From assembly GCF_028453695.1 (NCBI RefSeq), contig NC_135782.1, positions 17,540,190 to 17,604,189 on the forward strand: a stretch of 64,000 bases of DNA. Reading direction: 5' to 3'. Source of the stretch: Augochlora pura. Lineage: Eukaryota > Arthropoda > Insecta > Hymenoptera > Halictidae. A model generated the notes under the pieces. That model worked only from the letters and a program-made list of their open reading frames with translations. It had not been told where the DNA came from and did no database searches. Shown in pieces: positions 49,393 through 62,900 of the stretch. The translations under genes and the position numbers were made by a program. Every line of letters starts with the position of its first letter. The first letter of the stretch is position 1.

Positions 49393-52300
49393 ATGTTGCC
49401 CGAACAGGTGACGATGTGGACCATTCTATCTCTCTTGCTCCTGGCATTGTCTTCGTCATGGGGTCAGGTGATCAACCGTGCGCCGCACTTCGTGCAAGGT
49501 GGCGACATGGCCTGGCTGGCGGTGTCGGAAGGCACGCCGCCGGGCGCGCCTGTCTACAAGCTTCAAGGCGAGGACCCGGAGGCGTCCAGGCTGCACTATT
49601 CCATCAGCGGGGAGTATTTTACGGTGAACCGGGACACCGGCGTCGTAGTTCTCCGAAAGCCACTCGACAGGGAGACGCAAGACCTGATCGAAGTGATCAT
49701 CAGCATAACGGGTAACTATGCCGGCTTCGTTGCTGTACCGTTACGCTGCCAACGAAGGAATATCAATGGGTAATCGCGCGTATATCTAGGCCAATAGACG
49801 AATTCTACCGTCGCGAACGGTGCTCGTCGTTCATGGAAGGCTGGGTTCCTAGCTGTGCCTATGACGGAATTAAAAGCCACGTGTCGGAGATAGTGTAGTA
49901 GAGGTCCTAGTAGCTATATAAAGAATTCCTAGCAGGTAGCTGACAATATTAGTACAATATAAGTAACGCTAAAGTGGAGCATAAAGGCAAGCCTTATTAC
50001 CTATTATTATGGTGACTTATTTTGTCTATTATTTTACAGTAAAATAAAATTTGCCATATCCAGTACCTTATAGCCATATATTCGACTCTTATAAAACAAT
50101 ATAAACCTCTACCGAATTTTTTTTTGCCATAATAAAACCACAAAATGACGAGAACAAAACGGCTACAAGCTACATGAAGTACTTTAATTTCTCTTTAATT
50201 CTTTTTAATTTTTTAATTTTTCAGTTGAAGTTTACATAATATTCGATTAAATCAAATCAATTAAAACAAAGTAGAACCTCCAATTGTCCTGTGAAAAAAT
50301 CCAGACACTTATTCGACCGCAGCATAGACTAGGATTGCACGTCAAAGTGGCTGATCTTTCTCCCCTTCTTAGGGGACACTTGGGTGAGCACCACTGTAAT
50401 TGGCGACAAACTTTTTCAGACGAGGGGATCGCCGGATCAGAGCCGAACACGGTGTCCCTGCGCCGTGAGATCGACGTGCTGGATGAGAACGATAACCCGC
50501 CGGTCTACCACGGCAGACCATACGCAGCCAGGGTGCCGGAAAGCGCGCACGTGGGTGGCCTGCTGGTTCCCCCCGGCACGATCACGATCACTGATCTAGA
50601 CGGCGGCGTGAACGCTGACATCCACGTGGAATGCGTCTCGACGTCGCGGGACGACGACGTCTGCGAAGTTTTTAACGTTGTCGCTGAGAAGGTGACGTGT
50701 CTTCACTCTCAATTTCGTTGGGTTGAAAGATTTTAGTCGAGTATTTAGGCCTAGTAAGGATTTATGTTGTAATATAGCGCTATAGAAAAATAGTATCATG
50801 GTTCTATAGCGTTGTAGTATTTTAGAGTCATGGTATGTTAGGTGCAGTAGTATTATAGCATCGTTGTACCCTTAATAATACCTTAGGGTTATAGTACCCT
50901 AGTAGAGCTATAGTACTATAACTCTCGAGGTATAGTAGTCTAAAGCTATAGTACTCTAGAGTTATAGTACCGTAGAGCTTGAGTATCTCATAGCTATAGC
51001 ACCCTAGAGCTGCTATAGAAGCCTAGAGTAATAGTACTCTAGAACTATACCACTCTAGAGTTATAGTACCCTAGACCTTTAGTACCTTAGAGCTATAGTA
51101 CCCTAGACCTTTAGTACCTTAGAGCTATAGTACCCTAGAGCTGCAGCACCCTAGAGCTATAGCACCCTAGCGTCATAGTACCATAGTACAGTATTGCTGT
51201 AACAGTACCAAGCCATCGCTTTGCAGTAACAGGATTTAAGTAATGCTTCTTTGAAGCACTATAATGCTCCTTGAAGCACCATATAATTACCTCTACATCT
51301 TGACAACCCTGTCTGCTTCTTCTCCAGCTGGCAGAGGGGAAGTACGACGTGCAGATCACGCTGGCGAAGCCGCTCGATTACGAGCGAAGGAATTCGTACC
51401 TGATCAATCTGCTGGCGGTGGACGGTGCCAGCGACGCGGCCAAGGTGTTGCAGGCTAGAGCCACCGTGGCCGTCGACGTTCTCGATGTTCAGGTAAGTGG
51501 GTCTCGACTGTAGCCGAAGTAACTGTACATTGCATCCCGATCGGCTGGTATCGGTTAACAAGATGGCATATGCTAAAACCTGCTGGAAAATATCGCGTTG
51601 CCTAGTGACTCCGTTATCGGACGCGTCTTACTTTCACCGACACCATGGGCCGCGTCTCCGCGAATCCTGTCCTGGGAGCACTGGACGTCTTGAAGACCCA
51701 CTTCTGAAAGAAGGCTTCTAACAATCGCAAAAACGTCGTTTTCAGGATCAGCCACCTGTGTTCCTGAATGCACCATACAGTGCTGCGTTGCCAGAGAACA
51801 CGCCACCAGGTTACACTGTCCTGACAGTAAGGGCTCGGGATGGCGACACCGGGGAGCCAAGAGCCCTGTTGCTTACCCTCGAGGATGACCACGAGGGACA
51901 CTTCAGTCTGGAGGTGTCGCGGGAAGGCGACGTCACCGTTGGCAAGCTTATCACCGCTAATATCTCTCTCGACAGGGAAGATTCCAGGATTTTGCAGAAT
52001 GGAGGGATCTACACCTTCCAGGTGAAAGCTACCGAGCTGATCAACAACGAGATACCTGCGGATACTGCGACCTCAATTGTGACCATCGTTGTCACTGATG
52101 TGGACGACCTGGTGCCTGTTTTCAACGAGAAGTCCTTCGATATCATGATCTCGGAGGATATTGGGCTGGATACGCCTTTGCCAGGTGATTAGGGTATTGT
52201 GGATAGTAGTTATTCAGAGCCCAAGAGATGACAAAGGGTTAAGACACTTGCAGACTAAGAAACTTGCTCTCCATGGCCAGCAAAATCCCCACACGCCTCC

Positions 52301-55300
52301 TTGGCTACCTAAACAGTATTCTAACATTTAACATAAACTCTACTCTAACTTAACTTTGCTCTAACACTTAGCCAAGCTAGAAGACTAATAGGATTTATTT
52401 AATTGACAGGTCTCAACGTGATCGTAAGCGACGGCGACGTAGGCGACAACGCCAAGTTCAAGCTAGCTTTAAGGGACGTTCCAGAGTACCCTGGAATCAG
52501 CGACGCCTTCACTGTCAGCCCAAAGGAAGCCCACGGTAGGGTACCTGTCGTGATCAAGGCGAGGGACGTCGAGGTGCTGGACTACGACGTGGACGACCCT
52601 GCCAAGAGAGAACTGGAGTTTGAAATTGTTGCTCTCGTTGCGGACGAAGTGGTACCTATCGAGTTTGGCTAGTGGCTAGAGGACAAGAATAAGGGTTCAT
52701 AGAGGGCCTCAAAAGATCAGCATCATAGGACCCACGCTATGACACCTCCTAACTTTCAGGTAGCCACGTGCAGAGTCCACATTCGCCTACTGGACGCGAA
52801 CGACCATAGCCCAAAGTTCAGCCCCGCCCTCTACGAGTTCTCGGTCTCCGAGGATGCTGAGATTGGGACCAAACTGGGCGATGTCTCCGCCACGGACAAG
52901 GACAGTGGATCCTTCGGTGAACTGACCTACACCCTGCGGGGTTTTGGCGCTGACAAGTTCAAGACGGACCCGAAGACCGGTGGAGTCTTCGTCGGCAAGC
53001 TACTGGACTACGAGCGGAAGAGGCTGTACTTCCTGACGATGGAGGTCGCGGACGGAGGAGGAAAAGTCTCGCTGGCTAGCATCTTCATAAACCTGGTGGA
53101 CGTTAACGACAACAAGCCTATCTTCGAGCAGACTACCTTCTCTAGAACTGTGAGAGAGGATGCTACCAGTTTCGACCCTCAGATGTTCGTCAGAGCTACT
53201 GATGCTGACGGACCTAGCCAGGGGAATGGCAAAGTGACCTATTCTATCAGTTCCCACAACAGCGTGTCGGAAGACGTCTTCAAGGTAATTGGAAGAATGA
53301 CGTTTTTGACGTTAGGTAGACTTGATGTTAGGTAAGGTAGACTTGATGTTAGGTAAGGTAGACTTGATGTTATCTATGAAATTCTTTTGCAGATAAATCC
53401 TGAAACTGGCGAGGTGACGATGTCGAAGCCAGTCCGCTCTGGAGACACCGAGAGAGGCATCTACGAACTGAAGATCCGAGCCACCGACGCAGGCACGCCG
53501 CCATTGTTCTCCGAGGCGGAGCTTATGGTCAGAGTGGGCGTGCCTGGGAATCAGAAGCCCATATTCCGTGGGAACTACAAGTCCAATCTACCTGGTCCCA
53601 ACAGCTATCGAGCGAGGCTCTTGGAGAACGCCTCTCCTGGAACGGAAGTGATCAGGGTGGTAGCCAACGATCCCGACGGACGGGACAATCTGCTGCAGTA
53701 CCACATCGCGTCCGGCGCTAAGGACAACTTTGTTATAAACTCTAGGTACCTAGAAACGTGCTAGCCGGTCTGGCAACGATTCGAACGTTCCGCAATACTT
53801 GTGACGATAAATGGACTTGTATGGTTTTAGCTCTGGTGTGATTACTGTGTCTCCAGATGCTCGTCTGGATCTGGAAACCGGCGGCGAGAAATACGAAGTG
53901 ATCGTTTATGCCGTAGACTCTGGCACGCCTGTCAGGGAGACGGCTACCACCACGGTCACCGTGAACATCCTTGACGTGAACAACAAGCCGCCGATGTTCA
54001 CCGTGTCCACGTACCTTGTTTACGTGTCCGAGAGAGCTAGCATTGGTAAGGGACTTAGTTTACCCTTGTCTCTGATGGGAGCTAAGTTGACTCTTTTGTC
54101 AAGGACCCCTTCAAGTGATAATTCTTATTCTCTCTATAACAGGAGAGCCTGTCCTGAAGGTAGCAGCCACAGATCCTGACTCAGACGCAGCCTTAGAGTA
54201 CTCCTTGGTGGAGCCAATAAAGGCAGTCGACAAAACTGGCGTCGCCCTTAAGAACACAGCGTCCTACGACTATAAAACAGCGTTCCGTATCAATTCTACC
54301 ACTGGACTGATTACGGTGAACCATGTCCTGGATTACCAAGTGGCAGCTGTGATCATCCTGACGGTGCAAGCCCGGGACACGAATGCCGTGGTTAGCAAGG
54401 AGAAGCAGTTCACGAGAGTCGAAGTGACGATCTACATCCAGGCTTACAGTGATGATAATCCAACCTTCTCCAATACCGGGTGGTCGCCTAATAACCCTAC
54501 TATCAAGATTTCGGTGCCTGAGGAACAGCCACTTGGTACTACTCTACTGATGCTGTCGGCTAAGGAGCCTACCACTGGCTACCCTGTCCAGAGGTTCGAG
54601 CTGGTCAGGGACGATAACGATGAGGGATACGTGAACGTCGGTGTTCAGAGTGGGAACGTTGTCCTTAGCAAGATATTGGACTACGAGGTGCTAACTCAGA
54701 AGGTATTGCTGAGGGACCCTGATCCTCTTTCGGGTATAGACACAGCTTAGGGGATATTAACATAATACTGACAAGTAGAAGTATAGGCTAAAATTAATAA
54801 CTACCCTAAAGGTTTTCTACACCTAGCAGATCCTCCAATGGAGGATGTCTTGATCGCTAATGATCCCTATCCTTCTAGTTCATCCGCTTCAAAGTGCGAG
54901 CGCTGGCCAGGGACTACGAGATAACGCGGAAGATGTCCGAGGCGAATGTTATCGTCGAGGTGCAGGACACCAACGACAATAGCCCGGTCTTCACGCAGGA
55001 GGATTATAAGATCTCGGTCCTGGAGTCTGCTAAGCCATCGAAGACGGTGCTAACTGTGAAAGCGACGGACATGGACAGCTCCGCGACGGAGCAAGAGATC
55101 AAACGAGGGTATGGAGAAGTGAGGTACTCGATCACTGGCGAGAACGCGAACATGTTCGAAGTAGATCCGATAACTGGGAACATCCAGGTAAATTATATAA
55201 AGCATTGTTGATTTTACCATTGTCTTAAAACTGGCTAAATGTCTACAGATTAATGTGAATACGACGCTGGACAGAGAGAAGCAGTCAGTATTGAGGTTCT

Positions 55301-57546
55301 ACGTTGTGGCGTCCGATATGCCGCAAGGTGGTGCTGAGCAGCGGAGCACGAGGGTACTGGTGACCGTAGACGTCCTAGATGTAAACGACAATGCTCCAAC
55401 TTTCGAACAGGAGGCCTACACTGCTGTGATACCAGAGAATGCGCCTCCACGCGTCAGCGTCGTCAACATCACTGCGACGGACCCTGACGAGGGCAATGGC
55501 GGAACTATTCACTTCGAGATCATTGACGAGGGTGAAGCAAACGGTGAGTAGGTGACTTAAGATTTGGTCTGAGACCTGGATTAATGCTGACACGCTTACA
55601 GGTTTGTTTAAGATAAACCACACGACGGGGGAGATCTTTTCTGGCAAGGCATTGACAGGCAAAGGCAGGACGGAGCCGTACATCATGAGGATCAGAGCGC
55701 AGGACGGTGGCGAGCCTGAGATGTTCACCGACGTGATACTGACTCTCTACATCGGCGATGTAGTCAGCAACGATGGCGTGCCTCTCTTCATCAGGCCAAC
55801 GTTCGAGGAGGTAGCTCACATAGCCGAGAACTCCACGATAGGCAGTCCAGTGTTCCAAGTGGTAGCTTCGGATCCGGATGACCCGAACCTGCCGAACGGC
55901 AAAATTACCTTCAAGTTCCTGGAGGACGGGAACTTCGGCAAGGATGCCAGCGCCTTTAGGATCAACGGGGAGACTGGGTTGATTACTACGAGGAAGTTGC
56001 TGGACCGCGAGCAGAAGGACAGCTACACGCTGATCCTGGTGGCCCAGGACCTAGGTAGTCCGCCTCAGCAGGCGACCAGGGTGCTGCAGGTGATAGTAGA
56101 AGATATAGATGACCACAAGCCTCGCTTCAAGAGGAACCTGGACAGCCCTCCGATAGAACTGACGATCTACGAGGAGACGCCGCCTGGCACAAGAGTGGGG
56201 CTGATCGAGGCGATAGATGAAGACATAGGCGACAATGGGAAGATCGACTATGCTATTGTTTATGGAAACGAGGCGTGGCTGTTCGTCGTGGAACGACTGG
56301 AGAACAACTCGGCCGTAATCAGGTCCAACGACCGCCTGGACCGCGAGTCCATCGACCGCCACTTGCTGACAGTGAAGTGCTTCCCGTATTCCACGAAGAG
56401 GTCCAACATCATCCCGAAGCCGTACAACCGACAGGATCCCTCACAGAGGCAGGTTCTCATCAGGGTCCTAGACATAGATGACAACAAGCCCACCTTCAAG
56501 AAGCAGAACGTCACCTTAGGGGTCCGGCTGAACGTTCCAATAGATACCAGCCTTATCACCTTTGAAGCCTTCGACGCTGACTCGGATGCTCTACCTATCA
56601 GGTACAGCATGAGCAAAGCATCCTTTGCTTCCCTCGTCGACCCTTCCATGTCCAGGCGAGAGATTCCCTCGCAGCTGGCTTTGAACCAGCAGACAGGCGA
56701 GCTGAGGACAACCGGGTCCATGTCTAGCTACGCTGATGGCTACATGGAGATCACCATCACAGCCAATAACTCTCTGACACCTGGCAGAGAGACCAACATT
56801 ACTCTGAGGATCTTCCTGCTCCGTGACAGGGATATGCTGAAGTTCGTGTTCTCCAAGCCACCTGTTGAAGTCAGGAAGACCTTAGAGGACTTCGAGAAGG
56901 CAGTGCAGCTGGCACTATCCCTGCCTATCAGCGTGAACGTCTACGATACTCAGTTCTATTCTAAGGAGGACAACTCGCTGGATTTTTCGTCGACGAGCTC
57001 CTGCTTCCAGATGGTTGGCAAAGAGGCTTATGACCTGGACGAGATGAAGGCGCTGCTCACGGATCCTAGGAACGAGGAGCTGAAGAAGGTCTATAGGGCT
57101 TATCACGTTGAGAAGGTGCAGCATTGTGCAGCGCTGGTGGCTAGGGCTGACGCTTCTATGACACAGATGTGGGTCCTGGCTATAGCTGTGCTCGTGGGTG
57201 TGGCTACCATTGTCTCCAGCTGCGCTCTTTGCTGCATGCATACCAAGTGAGTAGCTCTGATAGACCTAGCTATTTGAGAGAACTAGACTCGGTACAGTGG
57301 ACAACATCTCCGGCTTATTAATCTCTTCTCTGCAGGTACAAACGCCAGGTGAAGCACGCAAGGTTGCGGGACCAGCCACGACCACCCTTGAGCTACGTTT
57401 CCTCAGGACCTGGAATGGTCAGTGCTGCGTCCCATACCACGCTAGGGCCAGGGACTATGGTGTCTTTAGGCCCTCACGAAAGTCCTTACGAATGGGGTGC
57501 GGACACTACGCTCTACCACCCCAGCACGCTTGAATCCAGGACCTAA
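49393..57546 (+). CDS. Cad87A: Cadherin-87A-like transmembrane cadherin, complete
   Basis: Thirteen coding exons: 49393-49711, 50420-50691, 51328-51492, 51746-52184, 52410-52648, 52760-53284, 53393-53745, 53831-54045, 54143-54702, 54879-55187, 55249-55543, 55602-57246, 57336-57546. They sum to 5,547 nt, an exact multiple of three, encoding 1,848 residues; all introns are GT-AG with matching phases. The end of exon 5 could be 3 nt later. Residues 1 to about 25 are a signal peptide. About 13-14 cadherin repeats follow, with calcium linkers such as DENDN (128-132), DANDH (490-494) and DVNDN (592-596), later DTNDNSP, DVNDNAP, DIDDHKP and DIDDNKP. A membrane-proximal domain has C1698 and C1739. 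The TM helix is about 1754-1775 and the tail about 73 residues. Length, domain order and motifs such as GKGRTEPY and LDFSSTSSCFQM fit insect Cad87A; Cad74A is the main alternative. The role is calcium-dependent adhesion at the cell surface. Confidence 0.88.
50760..51180. repeat. CTAGAGCTATAGTACC minisatellite in cadherin intron 2
   Basis: About 25 degenerate 16-17-base units of CTAGAGCTATAGTACC. Near 51080-51140 a 34-base double unit containing CCTTTAGTACCTTAGAGC occurs in tandem. It occupies most of the 50692-51327 intron. Confidence 0.87.
53311..53371. repeat. 21-base triplication in cadherin intron 6
   Basis: Three perfect or near-perfect copies of a 21-base unit containing GGTAGACTTGATGTTAGG fill half of the 108-base intron between exons 6 and 7. 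Confidence 0.9.
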
Positions 57547-57739
57547 GAGACGACACTTACCTCAGGATGCAACTTATCGTGGTTTTACAACCCAGGACAC
57601 TTTGCTGGGTCATGAACTTCTCACAGCGTCTTCCCTTCAGCGTCTCTTCGGAGAGTCCCGAAGTTTCGTTAAACGGTGCATTATTATCACAGAGACGTCG
57701 AGAGTTGCTGATCTCAGTGCTGTCATTTATCGGCCTCGA

Positions 57740-58085
57740 TACAGGGTGACCCCGAATTTACGGTAAACTAGGCCTGAGGCGATTGCTTGCATGATTTACA
57801 GCAACTTTTCCCTATACAAAAATCTTCTACGATGCTCCGTTCTCGAGATATTGAGGAAAAGGATGGCGCCCCGCCCTCGTAACAGCAAGCGCGACTGACG
57901 CTCCGCCCACGCTACCGATGGCGCGGCGCACTCGCTGTTGCGTCAGAGGGCGGTGACTGTGTGGGCGGAGCGCCAAGCCTTTTCTGCAATATCTCGAGAA
58001 CGAAGCATCGTAGAAGATTTCCGCAAAGGAAAAAGTTGCTCTAAATCACTTAAGGAATAACTTAGGCTATCTGGTGCGCCCTGTA
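57740..58085. mobile_element. TA-flanked inverted-repeat element (Tc1/mariner-type MITE) in cadherin 3'UTR
   Basis: The left end reads TACAGGGTGACCCC and the right end GGTGCGCCCTGTA, inverted copies bounded by TA dinucleotides, as expected for a Tc1/mariner-type target duplication. The body is a long imperfect palindrome: left TTTTCCCTATACAAAAATC and right TTCCGCAAAGGAAAAAGTTG arms surround a GC-rich core with repeated GGCGGAGCG/CGCTCCGCC. No transposase is encoded, so it would be non-autonomous. It starts 194 bases after the cadherin stop codon. Relatives without clear ends lie at 43912-44165 and 62731-62946. Confidence 0.75.
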
Positions 58086-58646
58086 AGCACAGAAATCAAA
58101 GGAAAGTACAACGATGTTCTTAGTAACCATATCGCCGGCGTGTCTTGTAGATTATTCGGTATTGTCAATGCTTCGAGCGCGCTCGATATTCCCAGTGCTA
58201 CGCCGGACGTTTCTTAAAGTCTTGTTGAAGGTAAGACGTGCTATGCCATTGATACCGGTGAGATTTATTGTTAGGAGAAATGGAGATTCGTACTGTTACG
58301 TTTCGTGGTAGCTATCTCGCTCGTGTTTGGCAGTCAGCGAGGACAGGAAGACCGCCGAACACGTTGTCTATTGTAACATGTATTATAGCTGTCCGAGGGG
58401 GTGCAATAGCGTCGTGGTAGTCACGAAGATCGCGGAACGAATCGTGCAACGAAGTCGACGAATGGTGCTATAACGTGAGATCGCTGTGTTTCGTGCCGAA
58501 ACACGGCGACACGCGCGACACGCGACTGCATCTAAAGCAGGTCAGTTCGCGTGAACTGTATATTTTTTAAATCGTACTCGGATTTTACTCACACCGGACA
58601 TTATCGTAGAAATGCGGGCGTTTTCTTGTAATATATTTAGCAATTA

Positions 58647-58664
58647 AATAAACGATTAAATAAA
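58647..58664 (+). terminator. two AATAAA poly(A) signals, likely end of cadherin 3'UTR
   Basis: AATAAA occurs at 58647-58652 and again at 58659-58664, followed by a T-rich stretch. These are the first AATAAA pairs seen on the plus strand downstream of the cadherin stop at 57546, implying a 3'UTR of about 1.1 kb that would include the inverted-repeat element at 57740-58085. In an AT-rich genome the hexamer alone is weak evidence. Confidence 0.4.
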
Positions 58665-59991
58665 TCTGTCTTTTTATCTGATTTCAGCGAGCGGAATAAT
58701 TTATAATAATTTATGATAATTTCTGGAACGTATGAACAACAATTTGTTTAATATTTTCTAGTGGAACCGGTTCAAAGGGAGGAGACAAATATTCAATATT
58801 ATAGTTATTAAATAATAATATCACATTGGGATTAGTATAGTTAAAAGGTCGATTTTTCCAGCTTTCATTTAAGCCCTCAAAAGTTGAATAACTTTGAAGG
58901 AAGAAGACTTTATAAATGATTTAAGTTAATATTAATTGAAAGGGGTGAATGCAGCGCCATCGTTCAAAGGATTGGATCACAAAGGATTGGACAAAGTTGG
59001 ACATTTCTCCACGGATGTCGCCACTTGTACTGTTGTCAGAATGATACCTCTATTATTGCTATTTTAGCAATGTTAATTAAAATTAAAATGAAAAAACTAT
59101 GCTATTTGATAAATTATAGTCTCCTCTTTAATTTGGCAGCTTTCGCAGCCAATTTAATTCACTAACAATTGAGAAATTCCATCTTAAATATATACATTAT
59201 ACAATCAAACTTCCCTATAGAATTATTCTCTTTATTATTGCTATTTTAACGTCGTTAATTGTCAATGTCAAGTTTGAGTATTTCTATATAATAATGAATA
59301 TTTATCGCTTAATTAGAATGGCCTGTTCGATGCAGGAATTACGAAAGATATATATTCCGTTCCGGTTTTATTCATTGCATGATTACATCGTTTAAAATCC
59401 TAGAATGTCTAACAACAATTCTCCAGCCCGACGTACATTTTTAATACATTAATTTTCTAATGTGGAACACGTTCCTTTGCATAACTTGAACGATCACTTT
59501 TATTTTTTGGAAAAATGCGAATATTATATTTTATAATATTTTGTTGCAGTATGTTGTATGTTGTATATTGTAGCGTAATGTATAGTATAATATTAATTTT
59601 ATTATATTATATCTGTGATATGATATAATAAAAAATATTAATATTGATAAAAGACAAGTGTTATAATATTATGATGTGGTATCATATAATGGATATAATA
59701 TTGTAGTAGATAATATAGTATTAATGTTGTATTATATACTATAATGTTACATTTATTACACGACGTTATATAATATTATATTTATCATATGATATTATAC
59801 AATATTATATTGCAATGTCAAATTACATAATTAATTAATTCAAAATAAGAAACAAAAATGATTCAAGGATCACCGTGTCGTCTTTCCTGTATTTCTTTCC
59901 GCGTCGTATGCAAATCGTCACCAATAAATATCCTAATCTCGAGATTCAGTCTTCTAGGGCTATCCACTCCAAGGTCTCATACCTTTCACCT
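58665..59991. other. convergent intergenic space, AT-rich
   Basis: Unique AT-rich sequence to about 59520, then an ATATTATATT low-complexity tract to 59830. It separates the cadherin poly(A) signals from the end of the minus-strand gene. Minus-strand AATAAA at about 59757-59752 may be that gene's poly(A) signal. Confidence 0.4.
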
Positions 59992-62900
59992 TTAATTAGC
60001 CGAGACAGTCTCAGCGAATCGTTTGAATCCTTCAACAGTATCTAAATCCTTGATGACGTCCACAGTATTCGTCTCCTTTATGGTCGTGGTCTCCGGAATT
60101 ATAGTGGTAACGTCCTCGATATTATTTTCCGTGGTAGTGCCGACGATCTTCATCGCTTCGTATTCATACTTCTCCGTGCTGGCATAGTCCTCCTCGACGC
60201 TCGATTTATGATTCGCCGGGACTGTCGCCGCCTTCCCGGAATCGTCGTTGTTCCCCCTCAAGCCTTTCTTCGTCTCGTCTTTGGCGTCGAGAACGGTTTC
60301 TTGGTAACGCGACGCGACGAAACCTGACGGACTATCGTTATCTGTGTGTTTCGATCGCTCCACCGCCAAGTGTTTAGCGATCGTCTCCAGAGGAGTCCAT
60401 ACCTTGTTCACAAACTGTTGACGGTCGTCCGTGTCCATCGTTTGCGACCGGTGAATTATGTCGTGTCTGAAAGAAAAATTATGGTTGTTGTTGAATAGAT
60501 TAATTTATTTATTAGGAGTGTTGAAGTGGATTTAAGGAGTCCTACTTTTGAGGCATTTTATTTTGGAGCAGTAAATGAAGGAAATTATCTATTAGAGATA
60601 GGTCTGGGTTAGGTGTTGATTAAGTCTAGGATAGGTTTGAGTTAGGTGTGACCTGGGTTAATTTTAATTATAATTAACTAATATAACATTTGCTTGGTTA
60701 TGGATAAATAGAGGAAGGTGTTTTAAATATCTTTAGATCAGGCTTAAGTCTCGGTTAAGTGAAGCTTAAGTCTTAGTCAAGTCAAGCTTAAGTCTTGCTT
60801 AGATCAGGCTTAAGTCTCAGTTAAGTCAAGTTTAAGTCTTACTTAGATCAGGCTTAAGTCTCAGTCAAGTCAAGTTTGAGTCTTGCTTAGATCAGGCTTA
60901 AGTCTCAGTCAAGTCAAGTTTAAGTCTTGCTTAGATCAGGCTTAAGTCTCAGTTCTTAGTTCTGCCCAATGAAAATAATAAAAAACATTCCGTCAAAAAT
61001 CCCTTATACCAAGAACAATTATCACGCAAGACAGTTCTTAACACATTCTGTCACCGCGTCTGACAATACCTCGACTGCGAAACGAGAATGCGTCGCTTAA
61101 AATTTTATTAGCCGCGTCTCTCCAACGCTTCTATGCACTCTACATTCTTTACGGCGTATAATCCCCATACAACGCGTCGACATGACGTTTTCCATGAAAG
61201 CGAGCGAACCAGAGGTATGCATACTATGAAGCAATCCGGTCATCGGAGCGAATTTACGACGAACCTTTTTCCGCGTGTGTTTCGTACGAATTTAGTCAGT
61301 GACATTTCACGTGGCCGTTCGTTAACGAGCCACGGGACGACGGTCTCGTTCGATTTTCTTGACGCTTCTCCTTTTTTTTATTTCTTTAGAGCGAACCCTC
61401 GCCAATCGTGCACAGACACACGTTCGGTGAAAGTCTCGCCGGTTCGTCGATCTTCCCGGTGATTTTGTAGATAAATCTAGTGAGGAATCCATGGACGATC
61501 GGCATTGTAAATGATTCCACGATTTACGGACCGTATGCGAGACAAGGATCGTCGTTTTCTGTATCGAGAATTAGTTCGGGGACCGTGCTATTCCAGGATT
61601 ATGCAACCATAACTAGGGGTGACATTGCACAGAGGTTATAGTCCAATTAATTCAATAACATTTAACATTTAAAATTCAACTATTTCATATCGATAATTTT
61701 TTCAGTTTTATCGCTCTATAAAATTCCATAAACAAATATAAAAATTTTGAATCAATGATAGCTAAAACTACCACCCCTTTTACTATTTTTAGTGATAATT
61801 TCATTGCAATATCTTTATCCGTTTAAAAGTGATAACAATTTATCGCTGGATCTTTCGAAAAGGACCACTGTGCCTTGCGTTAGTATATCTCCACAGCGTG
61901 GGTGGCGAATTTCCATAATATTCAACGTTTCATACTGACCTCTACAAAGCCCCTGATCATTCCTATAATTTACGTTTCTCGATAATCTTATGTAATTTAA
62001 TATAACCCGTTGTGTCTGCCTGCTGCTTTCGTAACAAGGCTCGTGTCACATCGCTCGTGGTTAACAGTTCGCACGGAATAAGAGAGGTCCTCCTCTGATC
62101 AAAACATGTACCACATACCTAGTCATCTTGTTCTTCCTCTTAGGATACAAATTCAGGTGGAAGATCATCTGCTGCCTCTCCTCCTCCTCCGTCAGTGGCT
62201 GATTAGGCACTGCCATCACCTGTTGGGGCACAGGGGCGTAGAACTTGGGCACTTTGCTGGATTGGAATGGTCGCCTGATGTCGTAGTCGTCCGCAGGGAC
62301 CTGTTTAGGTCTGGTGTTCTTCTTGTTCTGTTCCAGGACGTCGCTGATGGGGTAGATGTCGAGCATCACGCTGAAAGGCTTCGGTTTTCGTCGCTTTGCC
62401 ATGTTGTAGGCTGCCACGTTCTCGTATTGCTGATCTATGGTAGGCACGGGCTGTGCAGCGTAGGCCACTGGTCTGTTGTAGGGGTCGTAGTAGGGGTTGT
62501 ACCTCTGCAACCCGGTGGGAGCGAATCTGTAAGGGTTGGATGACTTTCAAGTGAGGGCTGAAGCGAAAGGGCATCTAATGATTTTTGGGGAGGAGGTGAC
62601 ATTTTTACCGGACCATTGTCAAAGAAGCGAAGCTTTGATTTTTATATCTTCCCTAGCTCCTAACAGTGACGTTTATTAATAATAATATAGGGATATTTAT
62701 CTATGGTGTCTCGAAAATTAATGAAAGGTTTCCTGAGGCCATTTCAAGAAACTTCTTCCTTTATAGAATTGTTCTACGAGGCTTTGTTCACGAGTTATTG
62801 ACGATAAACTGTTTGCGCCATGCCCCGACTGCAGTCGCTCCGCCCTCCGTCTACGATTGGCCAGTGTTTTTCATTGATAACTCTTAAACGAAGCCTCGTA

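Noticed and set aside
60735..60957. CRISPR-like regular spacing
   Set aside because: The whole 44-base unit repeats without unique spacers, and the context is a eukaryotic intron.
62106..62543. Plus-strand frame of 145 codons
   Set aside because: It is antisense to the middle exon of the minus-strand gene, whose junction phases are consistent.
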